Shown here piece by piece: positions 8,288 through 15,918 of a stretch of DNA of 38,150 bases (within the stretch, counting starts at the first letter, position 1; every line of letters starts with the position of its first letter). This DNA is from Betaproteobacteria bacterium (GTDB lineage Bacteria > Pseudomonadota > Gammaproteobacteria > Burkholderiales > SG8-41). A program made the position numbers and the translations under genes. The DNA lies in the NCBI GenBank assembly GCA_947486575.1, contig CANKUB010000036.1:1-38150 (forward strand). The letters are read 5' to 3'. The notes under the pieces are model-generated. The model worked only from the letters and a program-made list of their open reading frames with translations. It was not told where the DNA came from and ran no database searches.

Positions 8288-8998
8288 TCAGCCGCGACTC
8301 AGCCAGCGCTGGTCTTTTTCGAGCCGCACCAGTTCGTGTAATTGCGGAATGCCTTGAGCGCCAGCCTGTGCCAAAACCACCAGCAGCAATTGTGCCGTGG
8401 CGCAAGCATCTGCCACGGCATTGTGGCGATTGGGATTTTCGATGTGAAACAAGGCGGTCCAGTCGTCGAGAGCACGGCGACCACTGGCGGACTCGGGGAA
8501 CAGTGCGGGCGCAACCAGGGCGAGATCGACCCAGGTGTTCTGCAAAGTTATCCCAAGGTATGACTGCGTGGCGCGGTTGATCATGGTGCGATCAAAGCTA
8601 GCGTGATAGGCCACCAACGGCGCGTTGCCGAGGTAAGCCAAAAACGAAAGCAGGGCATCTGGCGGGTTTTGTCCGGTCGCCTGTGCAGTGCCACCGATGC
8701 CGTGAATCAGAATGTTGTCGTTGCTGCTGGGTGCATCCTGCCGCAGCATGGTCTCAAAACTTTGTCCCAGCTGAACCGTTTGCTGTTCCACACCAACGGC
8801 ACCTATGGAAATCAGCTTGTCACTGAAAACATTGAGGCCCGTGCTTTCCACATCTACCACTACGAATCGTTGCGACGCAAGCAGCGTATCGGCAGGGCAT
8901 GGCGCGAGCGTTTGGAAGGCGAGTAGTAGCGCGGACTGTTCTGCGGAAAGCGGCGGCGCTTTGTGCAGCAGACGTGCCAGGGGCGCAAGCCAGTTCAT
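8288..8998 (-). CDS. DnaQ-like 3'-5' exonuclease (DEDDh)
   Basis: A 236-residue DEDD-superfamily exonuclease related to the proofreading epsilon subunit of DNA polymerase III. Exo I is FVVVDVESTGL (D-x-E), Exo II includes VAYHASFDRTMINR, and Exo III is NRHNAVADACATAQ, giving the His and Asp of the DEDDh type. About 40 residues precede the domain. The start ATG overlaps the stop of the upstream cNMP/CBS/DUF294 gene in an ATGA, so the two are translationally coupled and probably act together. The true epsilon subunit is usually encoded beside rnhA, so this is a paralogue. Such exonucleases next to a DUF294 nucleotidyltransferase form a recurrent proteobacterial pair whose role, in nucleotide signalling or repair, is not established. 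Confidence 0.9.
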   Translation of the reverse strand: MNWLAPLARLLHKAPPLSAEQSALLLAFQTLAPCPADTLLASQRFVVVDVESTGLNVFSDKLISIGAVGVEQQTVQLGQSFETMLRQDAPSSNDNILIHGIGGTAQATGQNPPDALLSFLAYLGNAPLVAYHASFDRTMINRATQSYLGITLQNTWVDLALVAPALFPESASGRRALDDWTALFHIENPNRHNAVADACATAQLLLVVLAQAGAQGIPQLHELVRLEKDQRWLSRG

Positions 8999-10950
8999 AG
9001 CTGAAAATCCAGCGACAGGCGGCTCTGCAGTTTGCGCGCCTGGCGCAAGCTCTCTTTCAGTATGCGACGGTCGATCTCATGCAGCGTACCAGGGTAAATG
9101 CGGTTGGCGTACTCGTGCACATTGGAGCCCAGTTGTGTGCGCAGGCGCAGCTGCTGGATAAAAAAGAAGGCGTCCACGGCAGCCACGATTTCGTCACTTG
9201 GCATTTTGATTGCGGTGCCTGCATGCGTTAGCCGTTGCGCGGTATTGGTGTGCCCGATGCCGCACGAGAGTGCAAACACGCGGGCGGCATCGACAAACAA
9301 GCGCGCGCCGGATTTTTTCAGATCAATGAATTCGCCGCCGCTGGCGTCATTTTCAGTGACAAAATCGCTGAGTAAGCCCAGCGGGGGCTTTGCTTCCAGC
9401 GCGTATTGCGCCAATTGCCGTACAAAGCGCGTGTTCTGCGTGGTCAGTTCGTGCAGAAAGGCTTGCAGGCGCGTGGCAAGGGCGTCTTCGCCGGCCAGCG
9501 CGCGAAAATCAAAAAAGATCACGCCGTTCAACAGTGCGCCGGGATCGGTGTTGCGCACCCAGTCGTGAAACTGCTTGCGCCACGCATCTTCGCTCATGCA
9601 CCAGTGCGGATTACCCGCCATGATATCGCCCTTGCACAAGGGAAATCCGCAGCGATCCAGCAGTTGGTTGACGGCGGCCGCAAACGGCAGCAATCTTGCC
9701 TTGAGGTCGGCCGCTTCTGCTTCGTTGTCTGCTGCGAAAATCAGCCCATTGTCCTGGTCTGTGCTGATGGTTTGCTCCAGCCTTCCTTCGCTGCCGAAGG
9801 TGAGCCAGCACCAGTGAATATCCTGCAAATTGTGCTGTCCCAAAATGAACGTGATGACGCGCCTGGCGAGGGCATCATTCAGGGTGGTGATGAGCTGTGT
9901 CAATTGTTCTGCCGCGACGCCCTGTGCCAGCAAAGTGCGCGCCAGTGCCTGGATATCACGTCCGGCCTGTGTCAAGGTATTCGCATCGCGGGCCTGTTCA
10001 ATGGTGCGATTGATGCCGCGCACGCTCACGCGTTGCACTGCAAACAAATCGCGTTCGGTGACGACGCCGATGAGCTTGCCATTGTCCGTGACTGGAACAT
10101 GCCGTATGCCGCGGGCGGCGATCAACAGGGCGGCTTGGTACGCGCTGGCCTCTGCCGGTAGCGTCACCGGATCGGGTGTCATAACCGTGCTGACAGCGGC
10201 GCTGAGCGGTTGGCCTGCCAGAGTAACGCGCTCCAGTACGTCATGGCGGGTGAAAATGCCCACGGGTTGCATGGCGTCATCGATTACCACAATTGAGCCA
10301 ATGCGGGCCTGCTGCATCTGGCGTAGGGCCGTGTCCAGCGGCGTATCCGCAGTGCAGGTGATCGGCGAGCGCTGGATCAAGTCGCGCAATGCACGGCTCA
10401 TGGCCTGCTGCTCAGCGGCATTGCTGACCGAATGCATTTTGATCAGTCGCCGCGATTCCTGCAGCAGGCTTCTGAGGTAGTGCAATGAAAATTCCTGAAA
10501 ACGCGCGCTACGGCTCAGCAGCTCGTTGAAGATGGCGGCTGGCAACTGGTAGCAGAATGTATCTTCTGCCGCGGTGTAAGGCGACCCAACGGCGCGCTTC
10601 TCCATCAGTGCATAGACGGAAAAACATTCACCGGGCCCAAGCGTCACGATGTCCCCGTCAGAGACGTGATAGCCCTCGGCGGGTTGCAATTGCACCAGGC
10701 CGCGCTGCACGATGTAGAGTTGCCGCACTGGCCCCGCTTCCGGCGCAACAATGACGCTGCCCGCGGGATAGTAGGCAAGGCCGAGGTGCCCGGCCATAAA
10801 ACGCAGCGGGCTGTCATCCATTTCATCAAACGGTGGATAGCGTTTGAGAAATGCGATGCTCGCATTCAGTAGCGATTCGACAGGCTGCGACTTGGCGGGT
10901 TTTTCCACGGGTAGTCTGGTGCGTGTGTGGCGTTGAGGTGTGCTGTTCAT
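8995..10950 (-). CDS. cNMP-binding/CBS/DUF294 putative nucleotidyltransferase
   Basis: A 651-residue multidomain regulator. Residues ~35-150 form a cyclic-nucleotide-binding-type barrel (FMAGHLGLAYYPAGSVIVAPE, LGPGECFSVYALM). Residues ~190-310 are a CBS pair (IGSIVVIDDAMQPVGIFTRHD and RHVPVTDNGKLIGVVTERD), which binds adenine nucleotides. Residues ~340-500 hold the DUF294 nucleotidyltransferase-like domain with G-S-E-G-R (386-390) and the acidic D-Q-D (398-400), as in GlnD-like polymerase-beta folds. The rest matches DUF294_C. There is no transmembrane segment. The family is thought to sense a nucleotide and modify a partner, by analogy with GlnD; this is inference. It is coupled by a 4-base overlap to the DnaQ-like exonuclease. 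Confidence 0.9.
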   Translation of the reverse strand: MNSTPQRHTRTRLPVEKPAKSQPVESLLNASIAFLKRYPPFDEMDDSPLRFMAGHLGLAYYPAGSVIVAPEAGPVRQLYIVQRGLVQLQPAEGYHVSDGDIVTLGPGECFSVYALMEKRAVGSPYTAAEDTFCYQLPAAIFNELLSRSARFQEFSLHYLRSLLQESRRLIKMHSVSNAAEQQAMSRALRDLIQRSPITCTADTPLDTALRQMQQARIGSIVVIDDAMQPVGIFTRHDVLERVTLAGQPLSAAVSTVMTPDPVTLPAEASAYQAALLIAARGIRHVPVTDNGKLIGVVTERDLFAVQRVSVRGINRTIEQARDANTLTQAGRDIQALARTLLAQGVAAEQLTQLITTLNDALARRVITFILGQHNLQDIHWCWLTFGSEGRLEQTISTDQDNGLIFAADNEAEAADLKARLLPFAAAVNQLLDRCGFPLCKGDIMAGNPHWCMSEDAWRKQFHDWVRNTDPGALLNGVIFFDFRALAGEDALATRLQAFLHELTTQNTRFVRQLAQYALEAKPPLGLLSDFVTENDASGGEFIDLKKSGARLFVDAARVFALSCGIGHTNTAQRLTHAGTAIKMPSDEIVAAVDAFFFIQQLRLRTQLGSNVHEYANRIYPGTLHEIDRRILKESLRQARKLQSRLSLDFQL

Positions 10951-11068
10951 TCAGAATGCTGGCTCAAGGCTTATGTTCGCAACGTGCGCGGCCACGGGCT
11001 TGATACAGATCAATGGCGGGTTTTAGATCCACGCAAAGATATACACAAAACCGCTCGCATGAAAATCA

Positions 11069-11086
11069 TAACTATTTGTTTTTAAA
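11069..11086 (+). repeat. AT-rich recurring motif TAASTATTTGTTTTTA
   Basis: TAACTATTTGTTTTTAAA is read here. Near-identical copies are at 33571-33588 and 35455-35470 (TAAGTATTTGTTTTTA), 12017-12032 (one mismatch) and 12969-12983 (reverse strand). Looser copies are at 7195-7213, 32048-32064 (both reverse) and 35935-35950. Most lie between genes; two lie inside the aldo/keto reductase gene. The function is not recognised. Confidence 0.5.
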
Positions 11087-11095
11087 CAATATCTA

Positions 11096-11629
11096 TTATT
11101 TCTGCTGATTGCCCCACCATTGTTTCAGCCAGCCAGTATTGCCGCCCAGCGCAACGATCTCCATCAAGCCGTCAGGCAGCGGCGGGTATTCACGGCGAAT
11201 GTCACGCGTGTGATTGATGAAAAAACCATTGCGAAAATCCACCTCCAGTTCGTCCCCGCTGTCGCAAATGTCGAGCACGCTGGCGCAGTCGCTCATTACC
11301 CTAAGGCCGCAGCCAATAGCCGCTCGGTAGCCGAGAAAGGGCATCGATTCGCACACCAGTCCCAGCCCCAATGACTGCATCGCGATGTAGCCATTCATTT
11401 TGGGGCCCATGCCGAAATTGCGTCCGGCGACGATGATATCGCCCGGCTTGCAGCGCGTGTGAAAGCCGGGATCGGTTTCTTCGAACAGGTGCGGAATAAT
11501 ATCCGCAGGATCGAAATGCCGCCCGATGATGATGCGGTTGGGCACCACGCCGCCAGGATGCGGCACATCGTGGCCGAGCTTGTGGCAGCGGCCTTTGAGT
11601 GTCCACTCGATGTCGCCGTCGGCGTTCAC
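11096..11629 (-). CDS. Isopropylmalate-dehydratase-like small subunit (aconitase swivel)
   Basis: A 177-residue aconitase-superfamily swivel domain of the LeuD/HacB type. It contains the expected NRIIIGRHFDPADIIPHLFE and AGRNFGMGPKMNGYIA segments (the latter replacing the usual G-x-N-F-G-x-G-S-S-R-E-x-A substrate loop). With a large iron-sulfur subunit it would dehydrate and rehydrate a hydroxy di- or tricarboxylic acid. The GTG start overlaps the stop of an upstream large-subunit remnant (11626-11724) by four bases (GTGA), the normal coupling for such operons, but here the large subunit is mostly missing. A second locus at 20134-21497 has the reverse defect, so this subunit may pair with that large subunit. 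Whether it is leucine biosynthetic is doubtful; it looks like a paralogue for another substrate. Confidence 0.85.
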   Translation of the reverse strand: MNADGDIEWTLKGRCHKLGHDVPHPGGVVPNRIIIGRHFDPADIIPHLFEETDPGFHTRCKPGDIIVAGRNFGMGPKMNGYIAMQSLGLGLVCESMPFLGYRAAIGCGLRVMSDCASVLDICDSGDELEVDFRNGFFINHTRDIRREYPPLPDGLMEIVALGGNTGWLKQWWGNQQK

Positions 11630-11724
11630 AGTGTCGTTTCCATTGTCATGAATTCGCGCTGGCGGGTGATCTTGCCGATGATAGCGCAGGCCGCTACCGT
11701 TGCCGGGCTATCCAAATACAGCGT
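11626..11724 (-). pseudogene. C-terminal remnant of a dehydratase large subunit
   Basis: The reverse strand encodes the last 32 residues of a LeuC-like large subunit: it reads TLYLDSPATVAACAIIGKI and ends EFMTMETTL, followed by TGA. The intact large subunit at 20211-21497 ends KLYLGSPATVAASAVAGKI...EFMPMETTL, so this is a diverged paralogue. Upstream of TLYLD the open frame continues to an ATG at 11841, but those ~40 residues do not match the large subunit, so the gene is truncated near 11724. The remaining open frame could still be translated and couple into the small subunit. Confidence 0.8.
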
Positions 11725-12056
11725 GTGCGTGAGCAGCGTGAGATCGTGGCGGCACGCAAGGAATTCAGTGAAGGCGCCGCTGCGATCGATCCGGAACTGA
11801 AGACGGGACTGCACGGAAGTAAGTTGCGTGTGCGTATTCATGAGCGATGAATGCTATCACGCAGGAGCGGCGGTCATGGACATTGCGTAGAGTTCACTCT
11901 GAACGGCTTACGCCGATGCTGCGCATCATTTACCGCGCGATCAAAAGCCACCTCATCCAGCAGGCTGCCATTGCGGCAATGTATGCACAAGTATTGAGTC
12001 AGACATTAATGTTTCATAACTAATTGTTTTTATTTACTTATTTTAAAAAATGGAGT

Positions 12057-12118
12057 CCTCATGTATGAGGCAGACACGATATAGTTATAGTTAGCACATA
12101 ATATCGTGTCTGACCCCA
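12057..12118. repeat. REP-like double hairpin with RAYT terminal motif
   Basis: Two adjacent palindromes: CCTCAT-GT-ATGAGG (12057-12070), then CAGACACGATAT (12071-12082) paired perfectly with ATATCGTGTCTG (12101-12112) across an 18-base loop. The second carries the GTGTCTGACCCC motif that also bounds the RAYT copies at 14555 and 15919-16707. It abuts the truncated IS91-type transposase frame. It is read as a REP/BIME-type element spread by the RAYT; the RAYT link is inferred from shared sequence. Confidence 0.7.
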
Positions 12119-12594
12119 TATTATCAAACGAACGGCTCGCCATCAACCGCCAAGGCAACGTCATCCTCAAGCTCAAGACCCCGTGGCGCAATGGCACAAC
12201 GCACCTCGTGCTGACACCGATGGAGTTCATGCAGCGGCTGGCGGCCTTGGTGCCAAGGCCGAGATTGCACCTGATACGGTTTCACGGGGTGCTGGCGCCG
12301 AATGCGAAATTGAGATCACAGGTAGTGCCAACGCCCGCGCAACAAACGACAAAAGGCGAGGGCGATTGCCAACACGAACACAGCAAGCCCGTGCGCATGA
12401 CGTGGGCGCGTCTACTCAAGCGCGTGTTCGACATGGACATTGAACAGTGCGCGTGCGGCGGCAAATTGAAGCTGATCGCAATCATCGAAGAACCGGCGGT
12501 GATCGAGAAGATACTCACGCATCTGGGGCTAAGCCCACAGTCGCCGCCGCGAACACCGGCGCGCAAGCGAGTGGATTTGTTGGAGTGGGCTTGA
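12106..12594 (+). pseudogene. IS91-type (Y2) transposase, C-terminal remnant
   Basis: About 155 residues match the C-terminal part of IS91-family transposases: LKTPWRNGTTHLVLTPMEF, the hallmark RLAALVPRPRLHLIRFHG and VLAPNAKLRS, then MTWARLLKRVF and the closing AVIEKILTHLGL. The N-terminal two-thirds, with the zinc-binding region, HUH motif and catalytic tyrosines, are missing, so it cannot transpose. The usual CPACGG knuckle before the end is reduced to CACGG. The frame begins inside the REP-like palindrome at 12101-12112 (GTG 12106), showing that the element was broken at the repeat. Full-length relatives have roughly 400 residues. Confidence 0.85.
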
Positions 12595-13027
12595 GAATCG
12601 GCGGGTTGTACCGGTGCCGAGGGGGTGATTTGAGTTGCGTTTGTGGGTCCGCAAAAAAATCAATTAAATCAGCAATTTAGCGACGCTTGGGATGGGGATT
12701 TTTTTACGGGATTTGAGGGCTGCGTGGCGCGGTCTGCGAATCAGGCTCAATTGACCGGTGGGTGAGGCCGGGATACATTGCGGCTCATGCAAAAAGGGCG
12801 TTTAAAAACCCTATACCTCAAACGGACTGGCGCCAAAAGCGGCGATCGGGGCGGCTACGCGCGAACTCGCGCCTTGCATCTACTGTGTCATCACATCGGG
12901 CCAACCCTTTGACGTCTAGCGGGCAATACCTCAGCTTGATTTTCAAGACGGTATCTGACCCCGCGACCAAAACAAATAGTTACGTTAATATCGTGTCCGA
13001 CCCCATTTCATCGCCATATCCTGCGCC
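12595..13027. other. Gene-free stretch with REP-type half-sites
   Basis: No convincing gene lies in these ~430 bases, which are probably the right flank of the IS91-type remnant. GTATCTGACCCC (12951-12962) and ATCGTGTCCGACCCC (12990-13004) are diverged copies of the RAYT-terminal motif, and between them lies a reverse-strand copy of the AT-rich motif (12969-12983). The downstream gene starts at 13028. Confidence 0.6.
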
Positions 13028-14134
13028 ATGATTAATCGGATTACGCAAATGTTGTGCTTCGTGTTCATTACCGTATCCGTGCAATCGCACGCTGGTTACT
13101 TGTCAGGCGATACGATGCGCGACATTGTGCTGAATTACATTGTCTTAGTTAGTGCTAACAATCCGCTAAATCCGACTCAGGAATGTTTTTTGTGCTCCCC
13201 GACGTCCGAAAAAGCTGGCGCCTATACGGAGAACGCGCACGACCCTTTGCCATACGCCGGGCAACTACTTGGCGCACGCGTGCAGGATAGGCGTTACACC
13301 GTGATCCAACATACCATTACTACGCCGAAAGGGACGCCCCCCTCCGGCGAATACGAAAAGACTTTCATTAAGGAAGCGAAGTTCGACGGCATGGCTGACA
13401 AAACTCGCGCCCGCACCCGCGCGAACATTCTTCGTCACTTACACGAAGATTATCCGGACTATCAGCGGTTTAAGCCAGCCGATTTCGATAGGCTTTCTGA
13501 CATCCACTTGCGTGGTGTTATGGCATCTTTTGTTGTAAAGCTAGATACCAAAGAATTCGTACCGGAGTCTTTCACCGCACAATATGGTGATAGAGCGGAA
13601 GGGGAAACCATGCTCGCGTTGGTACGTGCTGCCAAAAAAAGAGGGAAACCAGAATTTTTCTTAACCGGTATCCTTAATTCTGGTCTTAATGACGCTGCAA
13701 AAAACCCTGACAAACCAATAAATTCTGATATAAAAGTTGTTTCATCGGAACTTACTAGTACCCCCGTCACCTCCACCGCGCCCAGACTGCTAAACTTCAA
13801 AATTGGTCAAGAGATCATGCTACGCATGAATAAAAACGACAGAAGCACCACTATTAAAATCGTGGTGCCCCAAGACGCTATCGATGCAGCCATAGTCGCT
13901 AACAATCTTCCTGCGGACTTAAAGAAATATGAATTTCCTTTTGATATTGCTGACGAAGCGGCATTTATGGCTGGTTATGCAGCGCGTGCGGGGGCGTCCA
14001 GAGAAATTGGTCCCCTAAGCATGACATACCAAGATGGTGCTGTCTGCGCGCTATCCGGTACCATCGCCCGTCTTGCCAATTCTAATCAACCCAATATTCC
14101 TGCAATTCACGGATGGGCTGCAGGTTACATTTAG
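13028..14134 (+). CDS. Unknown secreted protein in mobile-element region
   Basis: A 368-residue protein I do not recognise. It has a Sec signal peptide (MINRITQMLCFVFITVSVQ, cleavage near SHA/G), a cysteine pair C-F-L-C at about residues 58-61, and then a soluble lysine- and threonine-containing body with no transmembrane segment. The final region (ADEAAFMAGYAARAGASRE, near residue 320) looks like a helix. Codon use is noticeably less GC-rich than in flanking metabolic genes. It sits between an IS91-type remnant with REP half-sites and the truncated RAYT, consistent with acquired DNA. The reading frame is long, has a plausible leader and is more AT-rich, which argues for a real gene rather than an accident of GC bias. 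Function is unknown. Confidence 0.7.
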   Translation: MINRITQMLCFVFITVSVQSHAGYLSGDTMRDIVLNYIVLVSANNPLNPTQECFLCSPTSEKAGAYTENAHDPLPYAGQLLGARVQDRRYTVIQHTITTPKGTPPSGEYEKTFIKEAKFDGMADKTRARTRANILRHLHEDYPDYQRFKPADFDRLSDIHLRGVMASFVVKLDTKEFVPESFTAQYGDRAEGETMLALVRAAKKRGKPEFFLTGILNSGLNDAAKNPDKPINSDIKVVSSELTSTPVTSTAPRLLNFKIGQEIMLRMNKNDRSTTIKIVVPQDAIDAAIVANNLPADLKKYEFPFDIADEAAFMAGYAARAGASREIGPLSMTYQDGAVCALSGTIARLANSNQPNIPAIHGWAAGYI

Positions 14135-14554
14135 GGAGAGTTGGATGAAATGCCGCAAGCGCAGCTTGCTCAGAAAATGAGTGCCTGTACTGGTGCGAAA
14201 GCCATTTAACGGAACGTGGAAGTTTGCAGGAGGGGGGCACCCATTAGGGGGGAAGGGATCACCCATTAGCCGCCCGTTGTAAAGAGCGCGAATTAAAATC
14301 TCGCGAACCCGCGATGCTCGCATTGCACGATCCTCGTAAAACACCAACAAAAGCGATGGGGTCGCGTCTTGCCTATTGCCTGACTTCTTTTTTCAGCTGC
14401 TAAAGGATAGAAACTTCCGCCCACGCCCGCTAACGCGGGCGCTGTCGGTTCCACCGTCGAGCCTGCAAAGGCTGCAGTCACTTGTCAATGCGCGCCGCCA
14501 AAGGCGGAGGTGCCGTAGGCCAGCGCACCGGGCTGGGCGCGCGCGCACGTATAT
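14135..14554. other. Gene-free stretch with small repeats and hairpins
   Basis: No gene is seen in this 420-base stretch. CACCCATTAG occurs twice (14238-14247 and 14260-14269), in G-rich surroundings. CGCCCGC-TAAC-GCGGGCG (14424-14441) and CCGCC-AAA-GGCGG (14495-14507) are perfect small hairpins without a following T tract, so they are more likely repeat debris than terminators. The truncated RAYT copy begins immediately after, at 14555. Confidence 0.55.
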
Positions 14555-14698
14555 GGGGTCAGACACGATACAATATGATATCCTGTATCCTGCAAAACCT
14601 CGATTCGACACTCGACACATTACGGCTATGGCCCGCCTTCCACGCTACATCATTCCCGGTCAGCCGCAACACATTATCCAACGCGGCAATAACCGCCC
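14555..14698 (+). pseudogene. Truncated RAYT copy (left end only)
   Basis: Bases 14555-14698 are nearly identical to 15919-16059: the GGGGTCAGACACGATA end, the leader, and the first 23 codons (ATG 14628, MARLPRYIIPGQPQHIIQRG). After the NNR codons the homology stops and an unrelated tail reads to a stop at 14786. The HUH motif and tyrosine are absent, so the copy is dead. Differences from the full copy are a short indel (CAATATGATA versus CAATGATA) and a few substitutions, indicating a recent duplication. Together with the full copy it brackets the Bug gene at 14912-15892. Confidence 0.9.
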
Positions 14699-14709
14699 AA
14701 CAATGACGG

Positions 14710-14849
14710 GTACCGCAGTCGATTTAATTTACAAGCAATTTGACTCCGGTGCCTGTCGTTGTTCAACAACGCCTGACAAATTCTAAAAACACAAAATCCT
14801 GAAGACTCTCGTGAAAATGCAAAACTTAAAATCAAATCGACTCCGGTAC
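14710..14849. repeat. Second REP-like inverted pair (GACTCCGGTAC family)
   Basis: GTACCGCAGTCGATTT (14710-14725) is the inverse, with one mismatch, of AAATCGACTCCGGTAC (14834-14849). A third, direct, diverged copy CAATTTGACTCCGGTGCC is at 14736-14753. A perfect short palindrome, CGTTGTTCAACAACG, is at 14757-14771. This differs in sequence from the GGGGTCAGACACG repeats and may be the trace of another small repeat that landed in the truncated RAYT. Confidence 0.55.
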
Positions 14850-14911
14850 GCATGGCACTACCGGGACCGTAGCGGCGGGCGCGTAGGCTGGAGGCAGGGG
14901 AGGACGGTTCG

Positions 14912-15892
14912 GTGAACAAGCTCGACGTTTCGCGCATTGCGTCGATTGCGGCCGCGTTTGCATTAGCGGTTGTAGGCGGCTTTGTCCATGCACAAGCTTT
15001 TCCGAGCAAGCCCGTTCGCATCGTCGTCGGTTATGCTGCGGGCGGCGGTACTGACGTCACGGCGCGTATGACAGCGCAGAAACTGGCGGATCAACTTGGC
15101 CAGTCCGTGGTCGTCGAGAACCGGACGGGAGCTGCTGCCACGATTGCCGCCGAGCGCGTCGCGACCTCGCCGCCCGATGGCTATACCCTGCTCATGATGG
15201 CCGCTGCCGACAGCGCACAGACTGCGCTGCGCAAACTCGCATACGATCTGGAGCGCGATCTGGCGCCGATATCGCTCGTCGTCATGGGGCCCGCCTTCGT
15301 GCTCGTCGTGCATCCCGCGCTGCCTGCGCGCAATGCGAAGGATCTGGCCGCGCTCGCGCGCGCCCGGCCCGACCAGCTCAATTATGCGTCCTCGGGGGTC
15401 GGCAGCCAGGCACATCTGGCAGGCGCGCTGTTCGGCACCATGATGCAGCTCAAACTCGGCCATGTACCGTTCAAGCTCATATCGGAGGCGACGGTCTCGG
15501 TCGTGAACGGCGACATCTTCATGGGTTTTCCGAGCGTGCCGGCGGCGCTGCCACTGGTCGGCAGCGGCAAACTCAAACCGATCGGCGTGACGAGCGCGCG
15601 TCGGGTCGGCGTGCTGCCGAGCGTGCCGACGCTCGATGAGTCCGGCTTGAAGGGCTATGACCGGTCGGGCTGGTACGGCCTGCTCGCGCCGGCGAAGACA
15701 CCGGGCGCCATCGTGTCGCAGTTGAATGCGGCCATCGACAAGGTCGTGAACGTGCCTGACATGAAGCGAGCTTTCGAGAAGCAGGGGCTGGAAGCCGCGA
15801 CGAGCACGCCGGAACAGCTCGCCGCGTTGATACGCACGGAAGTCGGTCAGAGCGCGAAGCTGATCAAGCTCGCGGGTGTGAAGCCGGAATGA
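14912..15892 (+). CDS. Bug-type TTT solute-binding protein, GC-rich copy
   Basis: A 326-residue Bug protein with a Sec signal peptide (SIAAAFALAVVGGFVHAQ) and the hallmark FPSKPVRIVVGYAAGGGTD, VVENRTGAAAT, PPDGYTLL and HVPFKLIS blocks. The start is GTG, with a strong GGGGAGGA at 14897-14904 seven bases before it. Its codon use (many GTC, CTC, ACG, CGG, and GCG in CTCGCGCGCGCCCGG) is clearly richer in G/C at third positions than the other five Bug genes, suggesting a different origin. It stands alone between a truncated RAYT (14555-14698) and a full RAYT (15919-16707) in the same orientation, with no permease or enzyme partner. It is likely functional; ligand unknown. Confidence 0.92.
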   Translation: MNKLDVSRIASIAAAFALAVVGGFVHAQAFPSKPVRIVVGYAAGGGTDVTARMTAQKLADQLGQSVVVENRTGAAATIAAERVATSPPDGYTLLMMAAADSAQTALRKLAYDLERDLAPISLVVMGPAFVLVVHPALPARNAKDLAALARARPDQLNYASSGVGSQAHLAGALFGTMMQLKLGHVPFKLISEATVSVVNGDIFMGFPSVPAALPLVGSGKLKPIGVTSARRVGVLPSVPTLDESGLKGYDRSGWYGLLAPAKTPGAIVSQLNAAIDKVVNVPDMKRAFEKQGLEAATSTPEQLAALIRTEVGQSAKLIKLAGVKPE

Positions 15893-15918
15893 CGCCGGTC
15901 TTCCTGAAAGGAAAGTAT

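Noticed and set aside
9406-10161. Forward open frame of 251 codons inside the cNMP/CBS/DUF294 gene
   Set aside because: It is a shadow of the reverse-strand gene, whose motifs are unambiguous.
9830-10480. Forward open frame of 216 codons inside the same gene
   Set aside because: Cysteine- and arginine-rich composition is typical of a shadow frame; no motif.
14238-14269. Two CACCCATTAG copies as a possible CRISPR or iteron array
   Set aside because: Only two copies, short and in G-rich surroundings, with no further units or associated genes.
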